Source: Streptomyces avermitilis MA-4680 = NBRC 14893 (GTDB taxonomy: Bacteria; Actinomycetota; Actinomycetes; Streptomycetales; Streptomycetaceae). From it: DNA of 64,000 nucleotides. Made by a program: the position numbers and the translations under genes. Below, one piece after another: positions 10,017 through 17,854 of this stretch (its first letter is position 1; the number at the start of each line of letters is the position of its first letter). A model generated the notes under the pieces. The model was not told the DNA's origin. It searched no databases and saw only the letters and a list, made by a program, of their open reading frames with translations. Where the stretch lies: assembly GCF_000009765.2 (NCBI RefSeq), contig NC_003155.5, positions 3,224,001 through 3,288,000 on the forward strand, written 5' to 3'.

Positions 10017-10544
10017 TCAGCAGCTCGGCGACCTGGTCGGATACACCGTCTCATGTGCCTCGGTCAGTTCCTGGCACGTCCACCAACGCGCTCCGGCGAC
10101 ACTGCGCCGTTCCAGTTCCGTCAGGCCCGCGGCCGCCGTGGCCGTCTGGGTCGTACGGGCCAGGTAGTACCACTCGTCCTGGTCCCAGCGGCGCCCGGCG
10201 AACGGGAACGAGCACCTGCGCCGCCACAGCACCGGACCCAGCTCGACATCGGTGATGCCGGTCTCCTCGGCGAGTTCCCGCAGGGCGGCCTCCTCGCGCG
10301 ATTCGTCGCCCTCCAGGCCGCCACCGGGCGTGAACCACCAGTTGTCCGCCGGATCGTCCGGCTCGTGCCCGTGCAGCAGCAGGATGCGCTCCTGCGGGTC
10401 GAGAAGGACCACGCGGGCCACCTTGCGCAGGCCGCCCTTGTACGAGTCCTCGACCCCCTCACCCGCGGCGCCCGCGCCGGACTCGTACGACGCGTAGGGC
10501 GCGTAGGACTCGTACGCGTCGTGCGACGAAGCCTCAGCGGGCAC
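10017..10544 (-). CDS. NUDIX hydrolase, C-terminus apparently frameshifted
   Basis: A NUDIX-fold pyrophosphohydrolase. The NUDIX box is intact (GGGLEGDESREEAALRELAEETG), preceded by VVLLDPQERILLLHG and followed by EWYYLARTTQT. GTG at 10544 overlaps the sipZ stop and has a GGAG site, so it is preferred over the upstream ATG at 10613. As read, the frame ends at 10017 soon after ETVYPT. One extra base near 10038 would continue the frame as DQVAELLSRLLDDGPPAR and so on to a TAG at 9955, which looks like the natural C-terminus. The catalytic domain precedes the break. It is downstream of sipZ in the same transcript, as in S. lividans. Confidence 0.85.
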   Translation of the reverse strand: MPAEASSHDAYESYAPYASYESGAGAAGEGVEDSYKGGLRKVARVVLLDPQERILLLHGHEPDDPADNWWFTPGGGLEGDESREEAALRELAEETGITDVELGPVLWRRRCSFPFAGRRWDQDEWYYLARTTQTATAAAGLTELERRSVAGARWWTCQELTEAHETVYPTRSPSC

Positions 10545-11277
10545 CGGCGGGCTCCATCCGCGCCCCGCTGCGCCTGCGGCGCGCCCGATTCGCGATCGGG
10601 CCGTACGCCGCACCGCCCAGGACCAGCACCGCCCCCCCGACGATCGCGGCGACGACCAGCCGCAGCGGGCCGGGAGAGGACAGGCTTCCCAGGGCCTCGA
10701 AGCCCGTAGGGCGCTCCAGCATGCCGTTCATGGGCCACACCACGGCGTCCACCCGGGCCTTCACCCCGCTGCGCGCCACCGTGCCGTCGAAGGCCTCGGT
10801 GAGGTGGGCCGTGGAGTCCAGGGAGCCGCTGCGCTCGTCGCCGAGCAGGAACAGCCGGTCCTTGGGGACCGTGACCGTGGGGATCGTCCGGACCTCCGCG
10901 GCCTGGCCCTTGGGCAGATACGGCTCCTGGATCTGCTTGCCGTTGACGGTCAGCTTGCCGCCGGTGCAGCAGCCGACCGTGTCGCCGCCGACAGCCACGA
11001 CCCGCTTGACCATGAGCATGTCGCCCCAGCTCTTCTGCTTGAAGACGACGACGTCACCACGCTTGATGTCGCCTCCGTCGACCCGCTGGGCAAGGACCCG
11101 GTCGCCGGCCACGATGGTGGGCGACATCGATGGGGTCGGCACCGTGTACGGCCGGTAGACGACCGCTCCCCAGGCGAACCCGCCGAGGAAGAGCACACAG
11201 CCGAGGGCCACGGCCAGTCCCGACAGCGTGCTGCCGAGCCGTCCGTGGCCCTCGTCCGTACGACCGGTCCTGCTCAT
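10534..11277 (-). CDS. sipZ: Type I signal peptidase SipZ-like
   Basis: A 247-residue membrane signal peptidase that removes signal peptides from exported proteins outside the membrane. An N-terminal membrane segment (LSGLAVALGCVLFLGGFAWG) precedes the catalytic Ser in VPTPSMSPTI and the Lys in LMVKRVVAVGGD; LLGDERSGSLDST is the box E equivalent. A second hydrophobic segment near the C-terminus (LVVAAIVGGAVLVLGGAAYG) fits the Sip proteins with a C-terminal anchor. ATG 11277 is chosen over the longer frame to 11355 to remove an unlikely hydrophilic lead. Fourth of four adjacent copies. The match to SipZ rests on position and order. Confidence 0.9.
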   Translation of the reverse strand: MSRTGRTDEGHGRLGSTLSGLAVALGCVLFLGGFAWGAVVYRPYTVPTPSMSPTIVAGDRVLAQRVDGGDIKRGDVVVFKQKSWGDMLMVKRVVAVGGDTVGCCTGGKLTVNGKQIQEPYLPKGQAAEVRTIPTVTVPKDRLFLLGDERSGSLDSTAHLTEAFDGTVARSGVKARVDAVVWPMNGMLERPTGFEALGSLSSPGPLRLVVAAIVGGAVLVLGGAAYGPIANRARRRRSGARMEPAGAR

Positions 11278-11356
11278 TCCCGTGCTCCCCAGGTCGGAGA
11301 ATCGATCCCGCGGCCCGGTGCCGGGCCGCGGAAGATCGGCGATCTGGGACGGCACC

Positions 11357-12319
11357 CTACCCGGCGGTACCGTCGCTAGAAACCCTCGGGTTTCCGCCGG
11401 TAGGACCGCCGGCGAGACGGTGCCTGCGCCACAGGACCAGCGGCACCGCTCCCGCGAGCCCGAGGGCGCCGGGGGCTGCCGCGCTGAGGTTCTGGTCGAA
11501 GGCGTCCGGAATCGGCAGCGTGTTCCAGCGGGTGGGCGGCCAGGCGATCACGATGGCGCGGCCGATGACGTTGTCCACGGGCACGAAGCCGTGGTTCTTG
11601 TCCTGCTGGTGGTAGCGGGAGTCCAGGGAGTTCTGCCGGTGGTCACCCATGACCCAGATTTTGCCCTTGGGTACCTTCACCTTGAACTGACCGCCCTGGT
11701 CGTCCACGCTGCACGGGGTGTTCCCGGCATAGACGAAGGTGTCGTTCAGCGCGTGACCGTTGACCTTCAGGGGGCCGGTGCCCTTGCACTCGACGGTGTC
11801 GCCCGCGACGCCGATGACCCGCTTGATGAGGTCCTTCTCGTTCGACGACGGCATCAGGCCGATCCAGCCGAGGACCCGCTGCAGGGGGTTCGGGGTGGCC
11901 GTCGGCTCGCCCGCCAGCCAGTTGGCGGGGTCGTGGAAGACGACGACCTCGCCGCGCTCGGGCTCCGAGCCGAACCAGGGGGTCAGCTTGTCGACGAGGA
12001 CACGGTCGCCCTGCTGGAGGGTGTTCTGCATCGAGTCCGAGGGAATCGAGAACGCCTGTACCAGGAAGGTCTTGATCAGCAGCGCCAGGATCAGCGCGAT
12101 ACCGATGAGGAGCGGGAGTTCCTTCCAGAAGGAGCGCTGCTTCTTGGGCTGACCGCCCTGCTCGCCGCTCTCCCGGGTACCGCCGCCGTCTCCGTCTCCG
12201 GAGTCACTCGCGGAGGTCGCGGCGTCTTCCACTGCCGGGGGTACCGTCCCGTCGTGCCGCTCCGGCCGATCTTCGGGGCCATCGTGTCCGGATCGTGCGC
12301 CGACCGCCAAATCCCCCAC
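11357..12319 (-). CDS. sipY: Type I signal peptidase SipY-like
   Basis: A 320-residue type I signal peptidase. After an acidic, Gly/Asp-rich cytoplasmic lead of about 65 residues comes the membrane segment (LPLLIGIALILALLIKTFLV), the Ser box IPSDSMQNTL, the Lys box DLIKRVIGVAGD and VMGDHRQNSLDSR, then a C-terminal hydrophobic stretch before RWRRHRLAGG-type basic residues. GTG 12319 is preferred because GGAG lies 5 bases ahead; GTG 12325 is an alternative. Its first codons overlap the end of the sipX frame by about 116 bases. In S. lividans SipY is the major enzyme; that is recalled knowledge, not read here. Confidence 0.9.
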   Translation of the reverse strand: MGDLAVGARSGHDGPEDRPERHDGTVPPAVEDAATSASDSGDGDGGGTRESGEQGGQPKKQRSFWKELPLLIGIALILALLIKTFLVQAFSIPSDSMQNTLQQGDRVLVDKLTPWFGSEPERGEVVVFHDPANWLAGEPTATPNPLQRVLGWIGLMPSSNEKDLIKRVIGVAGDTVECKGTGPLKVNGHALNDTFVYAGNTPCSVDDQGGQFKVKVPKGKIWVMGDHRQNSLDSRYHQQDKNHGFVPVDNVIGRAIVIAWPPTRWNTLPIPDAFDQNLSAAAPGALGLAGAVPLVLWRRHRLAGGPTGGNPRVSSDGTAG

Positions 12320-13286
12320 ATCCACTCCTCACTCCGTGCCGCCGCCCGCGCCGTAGTCGGCGCAGGCCCACCACTCCCATAACGAGCGGGAGTTCCGCAG
12401 GGCTCGGGAGGGGGATCAATCCATATCGATCCGCGGAGGCCACCCTATGCGACGGGCCGAGAGCGGTGGTCACGCCGCCCGGCACGGACGCGTACGTATC
12501 CGGTTCCTTCAGGCGCGTCCAGTGGCCCAGGGGCCAGGCGATGACCATGGCGCGGCCCACGACGGAGTCCTCGGAGACAGTACCGCCGTACTGCTCGGTG
12601 CGGTGGTAGCGGGAGTCGGCCGAGTTGGCCCGGTGGTCGCCCATGACCCACAGACGCCCCTGCGGCACGGTCACCGAGAAGTCGAACGCCGAAGGTTTGT
12701 TTCCCGGGTGAATGTACGGCTCGCTGAGCGGCATGCCGTTGACGGTCACGCGCCCTTGGGCGTCACAGCACTTGACGGTGTCACCGCCGACGGCGACGAC
12801 CCGCTTGATGAGGTCCTTGTCGTTGTCGGAGGGCAGCAGGCCGATGGCGACGAGACCCTCCTTGACCTGCTTGACGACGACGGGGTCGTTCTTCTTGGTG
12901 GTCTTCTCGCCCGCGAGCCAGTTCCCGGGGTCCTTGAAGACGACCACGTCACCGCGCTGCGGCTTGGAGCCGAACCACGGCGTGAACTTGTCGACGAGGA
13001 CCCGGTCGCCGATCTGGATCGTGTTCTCCATGGAGCCCGAGGGGATCACGAAGGCCTGGAGGAGGAACGTCTTCAGGACCAGGGCTATGAGGACGGCGAC
13101 ACCCACGAGGAGAGGTATCTCCTTGACCGCCGAGCGCCTTCTGCGCCGCTTGACCTTGCGTTGCAGCTTGCGCCGCTCGGCGCGTCCCGGCCGCACGGCA
13201 CCGCCGGAGGCGCGGCGCGCTCCGGTGGGCAGCAGGTTCTCGGCGGCGCTGCTCGACACACCGCGGGGTTTGCCTCGGTTACCCAT
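12204..13286 (-). CDS. sipX: Type I signal peptidase SipX-like
   Basis: A 360-residue type I signal peptidase. A basic lead (RKLQRKVKRRRRR) is followed by the membrane segment IPLLVGVAVLIALVLKTFLL, catalytic Ser in IPSGSMENTI, Lys in DLIKRVVAVGGD and VMGDHRANSADSR. The ATG at 13286 overlaps the sipW stop by 8 bases. The C-terminus runs about 116 bases into sipY and ends in an Arg/Gly-rich tail that looks like out-of-frame sequence, so the protein could in nature end sooner or this could reflect a small sequence change; no stop codon occurs earlier in the frame. Confidence 0.88.
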   Translation of the reverse strand: MGNRGKPRGVSSSAAENLLPTGARRASGGAVRPGRAERRKLQRKVKRRRRRSAVKEIPLLVGVAVLIALVLKTFLLQAFVIPSGSMENTIQIGDRVLVDKFTPWFGSKPQRGDVVVFKDPGNWLAGEKTTKKNDPVVVKQVKEGLVAIGLLPSDNDKDLIKRVVAVGGDTVKCCDAQGRVTVNGMPLSEPYIHPGNKPSAFDFSVTVPQGRLWVMGDHRANSADSRYHRTEQYGGTVSEDSVVGRAMVIAWPLGHWTRLKEPDTYASVPGGVTTALGPSHRVASADRYGLIPLPSPAELPLVMGVVGLRRLRRGRRHGVRSGCGGFGGRRTIRTRWPRRSAGAARRDGTPGSGRRRDLRE

Positions 13287-13995
13287 GGGCACCGTCCACG
13301 GCGGGCACGCGCGCGTAGGCGCCGGGGCGTCGAAGGTGCGTCCCGTGGCCGGCGGGCCAGACGATCCAGTCGGCCCGGCCGACGACTTCACCGACGGGGA
13401 TCATGCCGCCGCCCGGAGAGCCCAGGTGGTCGCGGGAGTCGCGGGAGTCGCTGCGGTGGTCGCCGAGGACGAAGAGCGTGCCGTCGGGAACGACGACGTC
13501 GAAGTCGACATCGGACGGGCTGTCTCCTGGATACAGAAACGACGACTCGTCGACCGGCCGGCCGTTCACCTTGAGCCTCCCCTCCCTGTCGCAGCAGACC
13601 ACATGGTCTCCCCCTACACCGACAACGCGCTTGACGTAGTCGGCGTCCCCGAAATAGCCGGTGCCGTCGAAGACGACGACGTCACCGCGCTGCGGCTTCG
13701 AACCGAAACGGTACGCCAACTTATTTACGAGAACGCGGTCCCCAATCCTCAATGCGCCCTCCATGGAACTGCTGGGGATCTGGAACGGCTGCATCACGAA
13801 GTTGCTGAGCGCCAGGAGAAACAGCAGGCAGCTCAGCAGGGTGAGGGTGATCCGCCCGCCCGGGAGCCAGTCGGCGACCCGGGACACCAACGCGAAACGC
13901 GACCGGCCCTCCGGCCCCTGTGTGTCCGAGATCTCCTCGGATTCGAAAGGGCTGGAGGAGCGGTCGCGCTCCGTGTGCTGTGCTTCGGTGTCCAT
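13279..13995 (-). CDS. sipW: Type I signal peptidase SipW-like
   Basis: A 238-residue type I signal peptidase, first of four in tandem. A Glu/Ser-rich lead precedes the membrane segment (LTLLSCLLFLLALSNFV), the catalytic Ser in IPSSSMEGAL and the Lys in DYVKRVVGVGGDH, then VLGDHRSDSRDSRD. There is no hydrophobic C-terminal anchor, the feature that separates SipW from SipX, SipY and SipZ in S. lividans. The start ATG at 13995 leaves 45 bases to the rplS stop. Called SipW from order and from the absent C-terminal anchor; do not confuse with the ER-type SipW of Bacillus. Confidence 0.9.
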   Translation of the reverse strand: MDTEAQHTERDRSSSPFESEEISDTQGPEGRSRFALVSRVADWLPGGRITLTLLSCLLFLLALSNFVMQPFQIPSSSMEGALRIGDRVLVNKLAYRFGSKPQRGDVVVFDGTGYFGDADYVKRVVGVGGDHVVCCDREGRLKVNGRPVDESSFLYPGDSPSDVDFDVVVPDGTLFVLGDHRSDSRDSRDHLGSPGGGMIPVGEVVGRADWIVWPAGHGTHLRRPGAYARVPAVDGAHG

Positions 13996-14040
13996 CGGGG
14001 CCAGATGCTATCCGGCCCCCATGTGAACCTCCGCGCGAGA

Positions 14041-14391
14041 TCAGCTCTCGCGCTTCTCCTTGATCTTCGCGGCCTTGCCGCGCAGCTCACGCAGGTAGTA
14101 GAGCTTGGCGCGACGCACGTCACCGCGGGTGACGAGCTCGATCTTCTCGACGATCGGGGTGTGCACCGGGAAGGTGCGCTCGACGCCGACGGAGAACGAG
14201 ACCTTGCGGACCGTGAAGGTCTCGCGGACACCGGCACCCTGGCGACGGATGACTACGCCCTTGAACTGCTGCACACGGGAGCGGTTGCCCTCGATGACGC
14301 GCACGTGGACGTTGACGGTGTCACCCGGGCGGAAGGCCGGGAGGTCGCTGCGCAGCGACGCGGAGTCGACGGAGTCGAGCAGGTGAGACAT
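14041..14391 (-). CDS. rplS: 50S ribosomal protein L19
   Basis: A 116-residue L19 of the large subunit at the subunit interface. Typical L19 stretches are seen: [43 protein letters not shown] and [22 protein letters not shown]. The ATG at 14391 gives the family-standard [11 protein letters not shown]; the frame also has an upstream GTG at 14418, unlikely as the start. It follows trmD after a 135-base gap and precedes the signal peptidase genes, the conserved rpsP-rimM-trmD-rplS order. Confidence 0.97.
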   Translation of the reverse strand: MSHLLDSVDSASLRSDLPAFRPGDTVNVHVRVIEGNRSRVQQFKGVVIRRQGAGVRETFTVRKVSFSVGVERTFPVHTPIVEKIELVTRGDVRRAKLYYLRELRGKAAKIKEKRES

Positions 14392-14526
14392 TTCGTCTGC
14401 TTTCTTCGCTGATGCCACAGGTCATCAACGGGAGATAGATGTTCCAGAAGAGGTGCTGCCCGTATCGGGGCGGGCGTCGTGTCCCCCCGTGGCAGGGGCG
14501 CGCGCCGGACGACGTACAGCAGCGGC

Positions 14527-15375
14527 CTATTCTTCCATGGCCTCTGGCCTGCGCCAAAATCGGCCGTGCGGCACTCCGTCGGGATCCGGGAACCAGCCCA
14601 GGATCGAGAGCATTTCGCGGTCCTTCTTGTCGAACGCCGAGGGGTCGCAGCGCTCGATGAGGTCGGGCCGGTTGGCGGTCGTGCGCTTCAGGGCCTCGTC
14701 GCGGCGCCAGCGGGCGATCCTGCCGTGGTGGCCGCTGAGCAGCACCTCGGGGATCTCCCGGTCGCGCCACGCCGGGGGCTTGGTGTAGACGGGCCCCTCC
14801 AGGAGGTTGGCCATGGCGCCGGGTGCGAAGGAGTCGTCCCGGTGCGACTCGGCGTTGCCGAGGACGCCGGGCAGCAGCCGGGCGACAGCCTCCGTGATCA
14901 CGAGTACGGCCGCCTCGCCGCCGGCGAGCACGTAGTCGCCGATGGAGACCTCGTAGACGGGCATCCGGGTCGCGTACTCGTCGATGACGCGGCGGTCGAT
15001 GCCCTCGTAGCGCGCGGGGGTGAAGACCAGCCAGGGGCGCTCGGAGAGCTCGACGGCGAGTTCCTGGGTGAAGGGGCGGCCGCTGGGCGTCGGGACGATC
15101 AGAGCGGGGCCGTGGGCGTCCGTCTCGTAGCCGTCGGCGAGCACGGAGTCCAGGGCGTCGCCCCAGGGCTCCGTCTTCATGACCATGCCCGGGCCGCCGC
15201 CGTACGGAGTGTCGTCGACCGTGTTGTGGCGGTCGTACGTCCACTCCCGAAGATCATGCACGTGCACGTTCAGCTGTCCACGCGCGCGTGCCTTGCCGAC
15301 AAGGGAGACGTTCAGGGGTTCGAGGTACTCGGGAAAGATCGTGACCACATCGACCCGAAGGGTGCCGTGCCGCAT
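14527..15375 (-). CDS. trmD: tRNA (guanine-N1-)-methyltransferase TrmD
   Basis: A 282-residue SPOUT-class enzyme that methylates G37 of tRNAs to prevent +1 frameshifting. The knot region is visible in IVPTPSGRPFTQ, LVFTPARYEGIDRRVIDEYA and EVSIGDYVLAGGEAAVLV; the conserved early segment is HNTVDDTPYGGGPGMVM. The ATG overlaps the rimM stop codon by one base (TGATG). A C-terminal extension of about 40 residues (PDPDGVPHGRFWRRPEAMEE) is usual in streptomycetes. Confidence 0.97.
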   Translation of the reverse strand: MRHGTLRVDVVTIFPEYLEPLNVSLVGKARARGQLNVHVHDLREWTYDRHNTVDDTPYGGGPGMVMKTEPWGDALDSVLADGYETDAHGPALIVPTPSGRPFTQELAVELSERPWLVFTPARYEGIDRRVIDEYATRMPVYEVSIGDYVLAGGEAAVLVITEAVARLLPGVLGNAESHRDDSFAPGAMANLLEGPVYTKPPAWRDREIPEVLLSGHHGRIARWRRDEALKRTTANRPDLIERCDPSAFDKKDREMLSILGWFPDPDGVPHGRFWRRPEAMEE

Positions 15376-15935
15376 CAGGCGTCTGCCTCCGTGGCGGCCT
15401 CGGTATCGGAGGAATCCACTTCGGCCCGGTCGTCGATCAGGCCCGGCGGCGGGTCGATGACCGCCCGCTGCTCCTCCAGGTCGATCTCGACCACGATCTC
15501 CTCGACGAACGGGATGTACACCTCGCTGCCGTCGGACCGCTCCACCACGAAGAGGTCCTGCGAGGGCAGGTGCGAGATCTCGGTGATGCGCCCGACCTCC
15601 GTCCCGTCCTTCGTGACGACGTCCAGGTCCATCAGCTGGTGGTCGTAGTACTCGTCGGGGTCCTCCGGCACCTCGTCCGGGTCGACCTCGGCGATCAGCA
15701 GGGTGTTGCGCAGCGCCTCGGCGCCGTTGCGGTCACGTACGCCCTCGAAACGCAGCAGGAGGCGGCCGCTGTGCACGCGGCCGGTCTCGATGGTCAGCGG
15801 TCCGACGGAGGCCGGGTCCGTGGCCAGAACGGCTCCGGGCCCCAGCCTGAGCTCGGGCTCGTCGGTACGTACTTCGACGGTGACCTCGCCCTTGATGCCG
15901 TGGGCACGGCCGATCCGTGCGACTACCAGCTGCAC
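15375..15935 (-). CDS. rimM: Ribosome maturation factor RimM
   Basis: A 186-residue RimM, which helps maturation of the 30S head domain through ribosomal protein S19. The N-terminal RimM barrel starts [22 protein letters not shown]; the C-terminal PRC-barrel contains [13 protein letters not shown] and [26 protein letters not shown]. The last 20 residues are an acidic Asp/Glu/Ala tail. GTG is the start codon at 15935. It is coupled to trmD by a one-base overlap. Confidence 0.96.
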   Translation of the reverse strand: MQLVVARIGRAHGIKGEVTVEVRTDEPELRLGPGAVLATDPASVGPLTIETGRVHSGRLLLRFEGVRDRNGAEALRNTLLIAEVDPDEVPEDPDEYYDHQLMDLDVVTKDGTEVGRITEISHLPSQDLFVVERSDGSEVYIPFVEEIVVEIDLEEQRAVIDPPPGLIDDRAEVDSSDTEAATEADA

Positions 15936-16043
15936 TGTGCTTGCTCTCCTGTCGAACGACTGCGAGCCGAAGGCGGCTCGTACGACTACGGGCCGGGGAC
16001 GGCCCAGTGGCCCTCCCCGGCCCGAGCCGGTGCTGCGTTTACA

Positions 16044-16283
16044 TCAGCGGACGTGATCCACGTCGACGAGGTCGACCCGGACGCCGCGACCGCCGATGGC
16101 GCCCACGACGGTGCGCAGGGCACGCGCGGTGCGGCCGTTGCGGCCGATCACCTTGCCGAGGTCGTCGGGGTGGACCCGGACCTCGAGGACGCGCCCACGA
16201 CGCAGGTCGCGCGAGGCGACCTGCACATCGTCAGGGTTGTCGACGATGCCCTTCACGAGGTGCTCGAGAGCCTCCTCGAGCAT
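16044..16283 (-). CDS. khpA: KH-domain RNA-binding protein (KhpA family)
   Basis: A 79-residue single KH-domain protein with the GxxG loop in GKVIGRNGRTARALR, usually found as a partner of KhpB in RNA binding and cell division control in other Gram-positives. It lies 2 bases after rpsP and about 110 bases before rimM, its standard place in actinobacterial ribosomal operons. The target RNAs are unknown. Confidence 0.93.
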   Translation of the reverse strand: MLEEALEHLVKGIVDNPDDVQVASRDLRRGRVLEVRVHPDDLGKVIGRNGRTARALRTVVGAIGGRGVRVDLVDVDHVR

Positions 16284-16285
16284 GC

Positions 16286-16714
16286 TCAGGCCTCGGTCGA
16301 CTCAGACGAAGAGGACTCAGCGGCAGCTTCGTCCTTCTTCTCAGCCTTCTTCTTCTGGGTGATGGCCTCACCCTTGCCCGCGTCGTCGCCACCAAGGGCG
16401 TCGAACGACGGGCGCGTGGCCTTCGGCGCGGCCACGAGCAGCGGAGCCGGGGCGGGCTCGCCCTTGAACTTCTGCCAGTCGCCGGTCTTCTTCAGGATCG
16501 CGAGGACGGGCTCGGTCGGCTGTGCGCCGACACCCAGCCAGTAGGCGACGCGCTCGGCGTCGACCTCCATGCGGGAGGGGTTCTGCACCGGGTGGTACAG
16601 ACCGATCTCCTCGATGGCCCGGCCATCACGGCGGGTACGGGAGTCGGCGACGACGATGCGGTAGTGAGGCGAACGGATCTTGCCCAGACGCTTCAGCTTG
16701 ATCTTGACTGCCAC
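16286..16714 (-). CDS. rpsP: 30S ribosomal protein S16
   Basis: A 142-residue S16 starting at a GTG codon ([22 protein letters not shown]), with the family segments [32 protein letters not shown] and [11 protein letters not shown]. The S16 core ends near residue 85; the remaining 55 residues form a low-complexity Lys/Glu/Ala/Ser tail typical of actinobacteria. It is the first gene of rpsP-khpA-rimM-trmD-rplS, so the roughly 280-base gap before it should contain the operon promoter. Confidence 0.97.
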   Translation of the reverse strand: MAVKIKLKRLGKIRSPHYRIVVADSRTRRDGRAIEEIGLYHPVQNPSRMEVDAERVAYWLGVGAQPTEPVLAILKKTGDWQKFKGEPAPAPLLVAAPKATRPSFDALGGDDAGKGEAITQKKKAEKKDEAAAESSSSESTEA

Positions 16715-16996
16715 GGAAGTGGTGTCTCCTGGTCTTGACGTGGTTGGGCACGGCGAGATGGCCGCGTGGGGTTGCGGTACCCGAGTGCCCGATGGACGCG
16801 TCAGCCGGAGGAGAGAGGGGTCCTATGCGGCTGTCGAGTACAGCTAGCCATTGTGCCACACCCTGCGGGTCGCTCCAGCCGGGTGGGGACGCCGGGCATG
16901 CGTCATCGACGCCCGGCTCCTGATGCCGGGCGTCGCCTGCGCACCCCGGGGGCCCACACGTGCCGCTGGGTACGGCTGCCACGAGCAGCCGTCTCC

Positions 16997-17593
16997 TCAG
17001 CTTGCCGCCGCGCCCACCACCTCGGGGATCCGGAACGGCTTGCCGCACCCCCCGCACACGATCGGCGCCTGCGCGAGGACCGACGGGACGACGCGCACAT
17101 TGCGGCCGCAGTCGCAGACCGCCTTGACGCGGACGCCTCCTCCGGAGGAGCCGTGCCGGGCGGCCGGGCCGCGGAAGCTGCGGGCCGTGTCGGCGGCGGT
17201 CGCGGCCGTGTGGGCCTTGAGGGCGCGCTGCAGCCGCTCGATGGTCGGGCGGTAGCGCCGCTTCGCCTCGGGGTTGAGCGTGACCAGGGAGAAGCCACTG
17301 CTGGGATGCGGCTCCTCCGGGTGGTCCAGGCCCAGCTCCTCGGCGATCGCGAGAAATCTGCGGTTGTGGTATCGGCCGGCGCGCGAGGTGTCTCGGACTC
17401 CACGCGCGGCGGCGATGCCGTGGACTGCTTCATGAAGCAGTCGCTCGAAAGAGAGTTCGTGTCCGCAGGCGGACGACGACTCTCCGATCAGGGACTCCGG
17501 CGCGGCAAGATCGGGCAGCTCGGGGTGGTACCGCTGAATGTCGGCCCACGCCTGTGCCAGCTCTGCGGCGAGAACAGGTGGTGTCGTGCTCAC
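16997..17593 (-). CDS. SprT-like zinc protein with C-terminal zinc ribbon
   Basis: A 198-residue protein with the zincin motif HEAVHG (residues about 54-59), as in SprT-like metalloproteases, and a C-terminal four-Cys knuckle (CDCGR and CGGCGKPF). The middle contains GRYHNRRFLAIAEELGLDH, resembling the second metal-binding part of SprT families. Possible peptidase or DNA-protein crosslink factor; the family is usually annotated only as hypothetical in Streptomyces. Start is GTG 17593. It lies between proS and rpsP with about 260 bases on either side, in which I see no other gene. Confidence 0.8.
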   Translation of the reverse strand: MSTTPPVLAAELAQAWADIQRYHPELPDLAAPESLIGESSSACGHELSFERLLHEAVHGIAAARGVRDTSRAGRYHNRRFLAIAEELGLDHPEEPHPSSGFSLVTLNPEAKRRYRPTIERLQRALKAHTAATAADTARSFRGPAARHGSSGGGVRVKAVCDCGRNVRVVPSVLAQAPIVCGGCGKPFRIPEVVGAAAS

Positions 17594-17854
17594 GTCGTGA
17601 CAACGAGCCGGAGTGCCCCTGTGTTCCTATTCCGGGCCATCCCAAATAATTTGCACGTACCCGTCAGTTGCCGCTGATGCGTCCTGACGAGGGCGGGTGC
17701 GCTGATCTGCGGAGAAGCCGCACAGCTCGTACCAAGGTGGTGCGTAGTCGCACGTACGCCCCGGCGCGTAGACCAGGTCCGCGCGCCGGGGTACCTGCGG
17801 TCATCAGATGCGCAAGGGGCGTTTCGGCCGCTCTCGCCGACGGAGCGACGTACC

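Noticed and set aside
17594..17854. Short frames between the SprT-like gene and proS
   Set aside because: They continue antisense into proS or the SprT-like gene and show no conserved pattern.
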